Below, one piece after another: positions 47,628 to 57,369 of a DNA stretch of 64,000 bases. The stretch covers positions 196,549,887 to 196,613,886 of the forward strand of contig CP136062.1 in the NCBI GenBank assembly GCA_032622095.1, written 5' to 3'. Every line of letters starts with the position of its first letter. The stretch's first letter is position 1. The position numbers and the translations under genes are program-made. The notes below the pieces were generated by a model. It did not search any database. It saw nothing but the letters and a program-made list of their open reading frames with translations, and was not told the origin of the DNA. The stretch comes from Siphonodentalium dalli. Its lineage: Eukaryota > Mollusca > Scaphopoda > Gadilida > Siphonodentaliidae.

Positions 47628-48206
47628 CTAGCCGATGAGCCCGACCAGGGATGGATCCAGACATTTTTTGGGGACACCTGTTCTGTATTTGAGTATGTCC
47701 CCATATAAATTATTAAAAAATTCAGTACTGGACACTTGATTGTGCAAATAAAGGCTCTTATATAATAGACTATATCATCTGCAGGTTGATGATTTGCATT
47801 AACATGTGTTTGAATTATAGAAAAATTCCTTGAAAGTATGGAAAATCCAACTTGAATAAATACTATCCACTTGGAATTTGGGGACATTTGGGTCTCCATA
47901 GTTTGGGCGCCCAAACCTGTAACAGGTATCAAAACATCCCTGGATCCTTCTCTGAGCCCGACGTTGTCCGGGCTATTCAAAAACCAAATTTCAAGTCGAT
48001 AGCTCCACCCGTTTCCGAGATCTGGTCTGCGCATGCGCTGCACGGGCGTCGCACGGGCTCGCCAATAAGACAACGATGACCGCCTGGTCAAACTACACAC
48101 ACGTACCAAGTTTCATCCCGATCGGTCGAGAATCGTAGATTTGTATCAATGACATACATACAGCAATACATACATACAGACAGAGGTCTTCAAAATATAT
48201 ATGAGA
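47628..48206 (-). mobile_element. Helitron array element 6, interrupted by a hAT MITE
   Basis: The last member of the array; the following + strand host base is T (48207). It is split by the 309-bp MITE at 47646-47954 and has one core. Removing the MITE and one copy of its duplication restores the 3' hairpin. Confidence 0.87.
47646..47954. mobile_element. hAT-family MITE, 309 bp, with exact 8-bp TSD
   Basis: It begins CAGGGATGGATCCAG and ends with the inverted form CTGGATCCTTCTCTG. It is flanked by the direct repeat AGCCCGAC at 47638-47645 and 47955-47962. It is inserted in the 3' hairpin of a Helitron, so it moved after the Helitron array existed. Confidence 0.93.
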
Positions 48207-48965
48207 TATGTCTTGACAACAGTTTCTGTTGAAATCTTTCCCTAGATCCTTGTTAAAAAAATAATTTAAATTAACATTTGTTTTTGTCTATTTTCACAAT
48301 AAATCTCAGACATTTTGCCATCTATCAACGAAATCATGGCGTTACCATACTTGGTATCTATAAATATGTAGACTGCTATATCTTAGCAGGAAAATATCCC
48401 AAATTCTCTGTTTTTTTATTTCGTTCTGCCGAATTTCCCCAAAACAGTGACTTTTTGCTGAATTTTGGGGTGAGGGGTGATACAATCTTACATAACACAT
48501 CACTTATTGAATATGTTGACATAAACAACATGTTGTCAAATGTGGAATATATCTCCGCAGTTTTCTACACTATATTGAAGATCGCACGTTTAAGAAATAT
48601 TGAACTATTGCTGATTAAGTGGGCCAAAAAAAAAATGAAAATTTGCGTTTTTTGGTCTATTTTTACAACAAATCTCAGAAATCTTGATAACTTTCAACGA
48701 AATCGAGCACTATCATATTATAAATATAGAAGTATGTAGAATACACTATCTTGGCGTAAAACAATCGTGTTTCTCTACAGTTGTGTGGCTCTTAACGCAT
48801 TTATAAAAAATAGCGATTTTTGCTGATTTTTGCCGCTTAAGCCTCACAAAATCATCGTTTGCATCATTTGTATATTTCACACCGGGTCCTATCCGATGCA
48901 CAATGTCATAACCTTCAAAATGATGTATCACAAGCCCGTGTGTGGTGCCGATGGACTAAACTCCT
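48207..48965. repeat. Inverted copies of the roughly 360-bp repeat
   Basis: On the - strand this matches the repeat at 7380-8640, with ACCCCAAAATTCAGCAAAAA near 48460 and GTGTGAAATATACAAATGAT near 48860. About two units are present. Confidence 0.75.
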
Positions 48966-49420
48966 ACTTCTAGTGCTTTTTGAGTTTGTCCGCTCTACTA
49001 TTGTATGGTAAAAATAAAGATTGCTTGTCTTACATTTTTTCAAAATTTTACAATGGCTGGACAATTTCTATGACTTTAACAAGATTAGGCCAAATAAAAA
49101 AGTTTTGTTTCACGGGATTTAAACCTGAACATTTTTATCGACATCGCAAAACAAATAAAATCCAAAATTAAGCAAGCATATAAGAAAAATATGCAACAAA
49201 ATACCTAATTGGAACAGCTTAAGTGTGCTTTTGAACATTGTTTTCAGGATATGTTTGCTTGTTTTGGTGGAACTGAAGTTTGGGCAAGATTGTTGATCTA
49301 ATCCCTCCTTCCAAATTATGTAGAGGTTCAAATGAGCCATGTCTGTTTCATCAAACAAGTCATGAAGTGTCTCCCTTGGATTATATCTGGTCTTCTAAGT
49401 TTTTCTCTTATTCCTTTCAG
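48966..49420. other. End of the large intron, no gene recognised
   Basis: AT-rich sequence leading to a pyrimidine tract and the acceptor CAG at 49418-49420. Confidence 0.5.
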
Positions 49421-51160
49421 TTGCAGAGACAGTATCCAAGAAACACCACAAACTTGACCAACATGACCTGCTAGTGACCTTATATCACACAGGCATTGGT
49501 GTAACGTCAGAAGATAAACCTCTTTTTAAAATTCCAGATGACATCTCTGTCACTGTTAACTCTCATAAGGTGAACTTTGTATCAAGTGCACCTCAAAACA
49601 AGTCCAAACTGATGACAAATTTGGAAACACTTTATGCACAGATTACATTTCCAAAGGATGGTGATTCTGTATTTGTTGGTAAGTGCATTTTGAATGAAAA
49701 TGTAAGAAATTATAGAAAGCTTGTTAAAACCTGGAAAATTGATGCAGAGGATGCTATAAATAATCACTTTGATGAACTCGAGATCGTGGAGATTAAAATC
49801 ATGCAAGAATTGTGGTCAGATGTGGTCGAAGCTGTAAAGGACCTGAAAATGGCGCAGAAGGAATCAGCATTATTAACTGCGGATACAAACATATTCAGCT
49901 TTCGTGTGGTGGGCTTAAGTGGAATGACGAGCCCGATTATTTCTCAAGTAAATGAGATGAATGATAAAGTAGAACAGATTTACAAGAGGAAGAAGCAACA
50001 GGTTTCTGAACCAGTCAAAAATATTCTAGCTCACAAAGTACGACTGCTTCTGGCTGCTAAATTTCACGAAGAAATGCAAAAGAAGTTTGAGGACCTGAGT
50101 GTTAAGATCAATATAAGGTCGAATGAGATAACTTTCACTGGTCAATTGCAAGATATTTCAGCAGCGCAGTTGGATATGTATAAACGAATAAGCATGATCT
50201 GTGACTCGTCAGTTTTTGACTTACACGATGGAATTCTCAAGCTTCTCGATTACAGAGAGATTAGAGATCACATTGCGAAAAAATTGCGTGATAAGAAATC
50301 TGTAGGTATATGGGATGTCGAACCAGATAAAGTTCGTGTTTATGGGTTCTCCGAAGAAGACATCACAAATACCTCAGATCTCGTCAAAACATGCATCATC
50401 GCTAACCAGATCAGTCTTGTTGGTGATCAACGTGAAGTTCTTTCCTCACCACAGTGGCATTCAATAAAAAAGGAATTAGTTTCACAGTACGGAAATCTTC
50501 TTCACATAGTTCTATCAGCAGATGATAAGGAAATATGGGTAGTCGCTCTTGAGACGATCATAAGTGTTGTTATGAAAGTTGTCAGGGACTTTCTGCGACA
50601 AAACACAATATATCAGAAGAATATTCCAATTACAAAAGGCGTGCTACGATTTCTGGCAACTCACTTTCAAAGAGACATTGACACTATTACCAAAGACTTA
50701 GAACATCAGTTTGTCAGATTGGAATTTTCAAAAAGTGGGTTAGAGGTCAAAGTTCGGGGAACAGAGGATGGCCAGCAGAAAGTGATGAGTGACCTTAATG
50801 CACTCATTAAAAAAGTGAGTTGTGGGAAACATGTGATTAAAAAACCGGGAATTCTCAAATTTCTGACTTCTGAAAATGGAAGGCAAAATGTTCTGATCTT
50901 GGAGAAGACTGTTAACTGTACAATAGAACTGATGACAGCAGAGTCTACGATGTTGGCGGACTCACTAGATGAGCTCTCATATAACGTATATAGAACAAAC
51001 CAAAACTTTCAGATTTCCTCAAGCTGTGTTGTATCCAAGGGGTGTCAGCTTATAGCCGGATGTGGGGATATGACATTGATGAAGGTCGATGTGGTTGTGA
51101 ATACTGCTAACGCTGAAATGATGCATGTTGGTGGACTGGCAAAGGCTATCATAGAGAAAG
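49421..51160 (+). CDS. PARP14: PARP14-like gene, large exon: RRM tail, KH-like region, start of macro domain
   Basis: A 580-codon exon. It opens two bases into a codon with AETVSKKHHKLDQHDLLVT, completing the RRM of the upstream exon. A long alpha/beta region of KH-like modules follows; one is clear in FVRLEFSKSGLEVKVRG, before EDGQQKVMSDLNALIKKV. The last 50 residues start a macro domain: GCQLIAGCGDMTLMKVD then VVVNTANAEMMHVGGLAKAI, the ADP-ribose-binding first loop (HVGG replaces the usual HGGG). The donor is GTGGGT at 51161; the exon ends one base into a glycine codon. PARP14 macro domains bind or hydrolyse ADP-ribose on proteins. The WWE and PARP catalytic domains must lie downstream of the window. 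Reading from 49474 alone would miss 18 residues before the first GTG. Confidence 0.92.
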
Positions 51161-54160
51161 GTGGGTGTATTTGCTTCTGGATTTTATTGCAGATTGAGTT
51201 TGTGTATAGTTCAGTTCAGTTTGATATTTAAAGTCAAATTTTGCGCTTCTTGTAGTGTTGCAAACTGATGCTTCACTATCAAGGCCTGAATATATGTGCC
51301 AGAAATTCACCTTCTGGGGGACCTCATTCTGCTTAGGCCTCATCTTCTCTGGACAGTATATTTATTATCAAATTAACAAGTGTTTTTAGTTTCTTTAGAA
51401 ACTTGTTCAGAAAGATGCTTTTACTTATTTAGTTTAGTTTTTCTATATATGATATCCCCAACTTGGCAGACGACACAATGCATAATTGAGTTGTACAATG
51501 GGTGCACATCACCCTCTTCACCATCTGGGAACTTTATTCTGAGTCGAGGTCTCCCACAGCAGATGAGGCCATGCACACTGAGGTTCCCAGAGGATGAATT
51601 TTGGTGAATGTACCGATGACTTATATAAATACAAGTATGGAACGAATCAATGTTAAAACATGAGAAATACAACATAATGAATGAAGAGTGTGCTGTAGCT
51701 ATTTTCATCGACGACGTTTAGATAACGTTTGGGTTACTATTAACTCAATAACAGGAATAATAACTCAGGAAACTTGGAATATTATATATATTTTTTATTC
51801 ATGATAAGAAATGTCGACACTTACCTCGAAAGTTGGAAACTTCTCCCTCGGCAAAAAAAATGCAGACCATAATAATAAACTCCTCGGCTCGTCCTCGCTA
51901 GTGCCGAATGCCGAGGGCTAATTAAAAGGACTGCAACAATAATTGGCAACAACACCTGGCCCATAGGGCCTATAAGTTACTCTGTTTACAAATAAATAAC
52001 AAATAATAGAATAGACCATATTCCAATGTATTCTTCTATAACAGAATGGGAGAATCCATTCAGTAAAGAAATATCTTTTAGTTTTGGGCTGTGATTCTAT
52101 GCTTAAATATCACAAGGTTTAAATTCTATCTTTTTGTTTTGGGCTGTGATTCTATGGTTAAATATCACATGTTTACATGCTATCTTTTTATTTTGGGCTG
52201 TGATTCTATGGTTAAATGTCACATGTTTACATGCTATCTTTTTATTTTGGGCTGTGATTCAATGGATAAATATCACATGTTTACATGCTATCTTTTTATT
52301 TTGGGCTGTGATTCTATGGTTAAATATCACATGTTTACATGCCTTCTTTTTATTTTGGGCTGTGATTCTATGGTTAAATATCATATGTTTACATGCTATC
52401 TTACTATTTTGGGCTGTGATTCTATGGTTAAATATCACATGTTTACATGCTATCTTTTATTTTGGGCTGTGATTCAATGGTTAAATATCACATTTTTACA
52501 TGCTATCTTTTTATTTTGGGCTGTGATTCTATGGTTAAATATCAAATGTTTACATGCTATATTTTTTATTTTGGGCTGTGATTCAATGGTTAAATATCAC
52601 ATATTTACATGCTATCTTTTTATTTGGGCTGTGATTCTATGGTTAAATATCACATGTTTACATGCTAACTTTTTATTTTGGGCTGTTATTCTATGGTTAA
52701 ATATCACATGTTTACATGTTATCTTTTTATTTTGGGCTGTGATTCAATGGTTAAATATCACATATTTACATGCTCTATCTTTTTTATTTTGGGCTGTGAT
52801 TCAATGGTTAAATATCACATGTTTACATGCTATCTTTTTATTTCGGGCTGTGATTCAATGGTTAAATATCACATATTTACATGCTATCTTTTTATTTTGG
52901 GCTGTGATTCAATGGTTAAATATCACATGTTTACATGCTATCTTTTTATTTTGGGCTGTGATTCTATGGTTAAATGTCACATGTTTACTTGCTATCTTTT
53001 TATTTTGGGCTGTGATTCTATGGTTAAATATCACATGTTTACATGCTATCTTTTTATTTTGGGCTGTGATTCTATTATTAAATATCACATGTTTACATGC
53101 TATCTTTTTGTTTTGGGCTGTGATTCAATGGTTAAATATCACATTTTTACATGCTATCTTTTTATTTTGGGCTGTGATTCTATGGTTAAATATCACATGT
53201 TTACATGTTATCTTTTTATTTTGGGCTGTGATTCAATGGTTAAATATCATATTTATATGCTATCTTTTTATTTTGGGTTGTGATTCTATGGCTAAATATC
53301 ACATGTTTACATGCTATCTTTTTATTTTGGGTTGTGATTCTATGGTTAAATATCACATGTTTACATGTTATCTTTTTATTTTGGGCTGTGATTCAATGGT
53401 TAAATATCACATTTTTACATGCTATCTTTTTATTTTGGGCTGTGATTCAATGGTTAAATATCACATGTTTACATGCTATCTTTTTATTTTGGGCTGTGAT
53501 TCTATTATTAAATATCACATGTTTACATGCTATCTTTTTATTTTGGGTTGTGATTCTATTATTAAATATCACATGTTTACATGCTATCTTTTTGTTTTGG
53601 GCTGTGATTCAATGGTTAAATATCACATTTTTACATGCTATCTTTTTATTTTGGGCTGTGATTCTATGGTTAAATATCACATGTTTACATGTTATCTTTT
53701 TATTTTGGGCTGTGATTCAATGGTTAAATATCATATTTATATGCTATCTTTTTATTTTGGGTTGTGATTCTATGGCTAAATATCACATGTTTACATGCTA
53801 TCTTTTTATTTTGGGTTGTGATTCTATGGTTAAATATCACATGTTTGCATGCTATCTTTTTATTTTGGGCTGTGATTCAATGGTTAAATATCACATTTTT
53901 ACATGCTATCTTTTTATTTTGGGTTGTGATGTGATTCTATGGTTGAATGTCACATGTTTACATGCTATCTTTTTGTTTTGGGCATTGATTCTATGGCTAA
54001 TATCAGATGTTTACATGCTATCTTTTTATTTTGGGCTTTGATTCTATGGCTAATATCAGATGTTTACATGCTATCTTTATGTTTTGGGCTGTGATTCTAT
54101 GGCTAATATCAGATGTTTACATGCTATCATTTTATTTTGGGCTGTGATTGTATTTTAAAG
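51161..54160 (+). other. PARP14: 3.0-kb intron splitting the macro domain
   Basis: The donor GTGGGT at 51161 and the acceptor TTTTAAAG ending at 54160 leave a glycine codon split 1/2, and macro-domain homology runs straight across. Positions 51161-52084 show no gene. The rest is the 54-bp minisatellite, whose last copy supplies the splice acceptor. Confidence 0.85.
52085..54150. repeat. 54-bp minisatellite, about 38 copies
   Basis: The unit is based on GGGCTGTGATTCTATGGTTA and TTTACATGCTATCTTTTTAT. Variants such as CAATGG, TATTATTAA and ATATTT recur in the same order 484 bp apart (ending near 53283 and 53767), which shows a higher-order duplication of about nine units. Because 54 is divisible by 3, frames of 558, 253 and 201 codons stay open; these are artefacts. 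It is wholly intronic. Confidence 0.97.
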
Positions 54161-54643
54161 GTGGCAGGGAAATACAAGATGAATGCTCCCGATATGTGAA
54201 GAAGCATGGTGAAGTTAAAACTGGTGATGTCATGAAATCGAAGAATGGTCGCCTTCCTTGTAAAATCCTTCTACATGCTGTGGGGCCGATATGGCAAGGT
54301 GGAAGAAATAATGAGGAGGACACGTTATGGAAACTGATTACGAAATGTTTGGAACAAGCAGTTGGTTATAATTCCATTTGCTTCCCACTAATCAGTTGGG
54401 GTCACAACAGATTCCCCCTCCCCAGCCTTGCGAAGACGATTATAGCAGCAATCAAGGATGCTGTTACAGAGATTGACCAGTTTAACTTCTCAGAGATCTA
54501 CATCTGTGATATAAATCAGAAGAATATCAGTTTCGTTACCGAGGCGATGCAGAATATTTATGGTTCTTCCAAGGTGAAACTTACAGAAAAGAAGCACAAA
54601 CTACCCCCGCTTGTGACCCCATCCCAGAGATCATCACTTTCAG
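54161..54643 (+). CDS. PARP14: PARP14-like gene, exon with second half of macro domain
   Basis: It continues the macro domain after the split glycine: GREIQDECSRYVKKHGEVKT, GDVMKSKNGRLPCKILLHAVGPIW cut short here to its hallmark LPCKILLHAVGP, then FPLISWGHNRFPLPSLAKTI, which aligns with the second ADP-ribose loop (usually PAISTGxYGFP). The domain ends near VTEAMQNIYG, followed by a lysine- and serine-rich linker. Donor GTAAGC at 54644; phase 1. Replacement of the usual small residues in the second loop (WGHNRF) may affect ADP-ribose binding or any hydrolase activity; this is inference. The acceptor lies in the last minisatellite copy. Confidence 0.92.
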
Positions 54644-55747
54644 GTAAGCAGCAGTCACACAATTTACTACTTTCTGAAAGGAAAAACAAGATAAACTTAA
54701 GTACCAATATGTAATATTCCGAGTAGCTATTGACGCTGTCCTGCTAATAAATTTACATTGATATTAAAACCCTCTGGCAGTCTTGACGATATTTATTCAC
54801 AATTTTATGTTGATTTTGACAATAAAACAAAATATTCACTCTTCACCCATAATTTGAGTTTTATAGGATTTGAAAATGTTCTCCATTTTGTTGAAATTTG
54901 TCATCTAAAATTAAAAAATTTCATCCAAAATTCCTGATATATTTTGAATCAAGTCAAAGTCAAAATTTTGATTGAAAGTCGATTGTTAAAATAAGAAACA
55001 CCAGGAGCTAATATAATATTTCAAAAATAAATAAAAACAAATATCCATTAATGTAAAAACACAAAAACCTGAAATATATAAAATAATATTATAATTTATA
55101 ATGTATAAAAAAAAATTAGTTGGGACAGAAAACATCATATTTAGGATAGTGATTAGCCAGTTCTGTGCAGGCAGAAATAATGGAGAAACTATTTAATACT
55201 GAATTATTGCAATGTCATTCACAATTAGTTCATGTCAAACCTAGTAAAAAAAGAAATACAGGAAAAAAATTAAACCATACTCTGCGAAATTCATTAAAAA
55301 ACATGACCACCAGCAGCCATCTTGGATTTCACAGTTGAATTCATCGGCACACACTCCAGCCTACTTTTGTTGGAGAATTATTTTGAAATTTTAAAGATCA
55401 CATCTAAATGGGAGATATCAATTTTGAATGGAAAAACATGGCCACCAGCAGCCATCTTCGATTTTACTCTTTGTATGACTAAATAATTTGGCAAGCACTA
55501 TAATGTACTACAGCCAACATTTTTCACCCAATTGATCCCAAACTTGATATGACTCTTCATGTTGACCTCTGGTACTACTTCAACATTTAAACTTTCTGCA
55601 TTCCTTATCGCTCCATTGACTGTAATCATAATTACGACATTATCCCGTCACTAAGATGAGCTAGAGTATCATTGACACTTTCATATCTATACCTTGCAAT
55701 ATGTATGTAATATTCCAAATTTAATTATTGTTTAATCCTCTTTGCAG
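54644..55747 (+). other. PARP14: 1.1-kb intron, nothing else recognised
   Basis: AT-rich intron with donor GTAAGC and acceptor TTTGCAG. Two diverged copies of a segment with CCACCAGCAGCCATCTT occur at about 55307 and 55443. Confidence 0.75.
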
Positions 55748-55836
55748 CAACCTCTGGTGGTGGTGATTCTGTGCCACAGTTGAACAGTATATCTGTTGCT
55801 GTTAATCTAATTAAAGGAGTGATGGATAAGCAAAAG
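55748..55836 (+). CDS. PARP14: PARP14-like gene, short exon linking to the next domain
   Basis: An 89-base exon encoding, after a split alanine codon, TSGGGDSVPQLNSISVAVNL and IKGVMDKQK. A Ser/Gly-rich linker followed by a hydrophobic strand and a lysine-rich turn is typical of the entry into the next macro domain of PARP14-like proteins. Acceptor TTTGCAG and donor GTAATA at 55837; the exon ends between codons (phase 0). The next exon was not found within the window. Confidence 0.7.
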
Positions 55837-55883
55837 GTAATATATCCTAGAAAACTTACAGATAAGTGTGACGACAGTATATA

Positions 55884-56540
55884 TCTAATATATATTTTGG
55901 GACTTCTGTTTGTCTGTCTGTTAGCTATGGCCGGGAAAACGGCTGGACCGATTGAGCTCAAACTTCCAATCTAAGGTTAAAAACACACGGCAGTGTTTAC
56001 CGCCGTTTTGGAGAAGCTCCCAGCACCCCTTCTTCACTGCCAGTCACCAAAATTACCGTCATTGGCACTGTGGGGTTAATCGCGTTGATTGTTAAAGAGC
56101 GTTCGTATCCGCAGTGTCGTTGATAAAGAGCGTATGCGTGTAGTGTGATTAGTATGTCTGGGGCCGGACGTGAGTGTGTCTGTATCAAGACATCAGCGTG
56201 TTGTGTGATTCTTATGTCTGTCTTCATACTTAGGGGTTCCAAGGAACGGGGGAGATTTTCATTGGGTAAGTTTTTCCGCCCGAGGTGATCTTCACCTTGA
56301 AACGGGTACCCACAAACGTACCTCTTTTATGGACGGGTACCATCATATCTCTTCATTAAAAAGGCAGAATTAACTCAAATTAAATTAAAAAATTAACGGA
56401 TTTCGTCGAAATTTGATACCTAGGGATACTTTTGTCGGGGGAGTGTTTTGGACGGGTCAAATCGTTACCCCGACCTGACCTTGACCTTCAAAATGGTCAA
56501 TTCAAGGTCAAAGCCCGGACGAAGTCGGGTCACCTGCTAG
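55884..56540 (+). mobile_element. Non-autonomous Helitron, 657 bp
   Basis: It starts TCTAATATATATTTTGGGAC after host A (55883) and ends with the hairpin CCCGGACGAAGTCGGG followed by CACCTGCTAG, then host T (56541). The inner sequence with GACCTTGACCTTCAAAATGG relates it to array element 1 at 44627-45295, in the opposite orientation. It lies 47 bp downstream of an exon, within an intron. Confidence 0.88.
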
Positions 56541-57369
56541 TTGCATATACAAATGCACAAATGTAATGTAAACAGCACAAAACTACTATCTTATGATATG
56601 CCTATGCACATTGACGTGGTTTGGACACAATAGCTATAGGCCTACATTTGCTTTCCCACTTTCCCAGCTTGCTTAGCGACAAAGTACGCAAATTCTAACT
56701 ACATGAAGCATGTTAAGGGACATAGTTTTGTTTTCAGTAAAGCAGAGTCAAGGACTATTTTTTATACAGAAAAACGTTTGTATGTGCTGGTATATGTCTC
56801 TTTTATCGATATTTATCGGAATTTTTAATCTGTATAAAGGTAATAATTTCTGTATATTTTAAAACTTTGTTTTAAGTCAGTTAATGGACACATGACTGGA
56901 CATTCAGAACTAAAACTAGAAGTATTTATTGTAAAACTAGATATATAGTTTATGCAATTTATCTAAAATGTGGCTTGGGTCCAAATAAAACATTTAAGCC
57001 GATTCCTCTTTATATTTAAATTTATTTAATCACTTTTCTTGACAGAGTTGGGGTATATCCTTAGCCCCACTGGGACAGTTCCACCTGAATTGATACTTGA
57101 ACCTACAGTCAGATCTGAAGCTGAACATATGTTGGCATTCTAGACTACCAACATAAACACCACTTGCACTCTACCATGGACATACCTGCAAATTCAATGT
57201 TGATAACATTTCCAACACAAATAGTAGAGTCGCTTATGTCCGATTTTGGGCTCCCGTGGGAAAATCATGAATAATATAGAAACCATGTTCATGAGCAAGT
57301 ATATGGTCTCTACTTCAGAAAAAAAATTGTTAAGACCCCCTGGGTCGCGACTGGGTTGTCTGATGATAG
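56541..57369. other. Intronic spacer, no gene recognised
   Basis: AT-rich sequence. No exon continuing the PARP14-like protein was recognised. Confidence 0.4.

Larger units (their letters stand above)
1569..49420 (+). other. PARP14: 47.9-kb repeat-filled intron of the PARP14-like gene
   Basis: The donor GTAAGC at 1569 and the acceptor TTCCTTTCAG ending at 49420 are in matching phase (phase 1), and the joined RRM reads smoothly across the junction. Everything between them that I recognise is a mobile element or tandem repeat. No other host exon was found. The intron carries a macrosatellite, a foldback element and an intact reverse-transcriptase gene, so it is probably much larger than in relatives and may vary in length between individuals. 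Confidence 0.7.

Noticed and set aside
45303-47708. Overlapping Arg/Ser-rich open frames of 75-211 codons
   Set aside because: They are generated by 122-bp Helitron cores in several frames and both strands.
52091-53767. 558-codon open reading frame
   Set aside because: It is produced by a 54-bp repeat (18 codons) in an intron; it has no domain and alternative frames are equally open.
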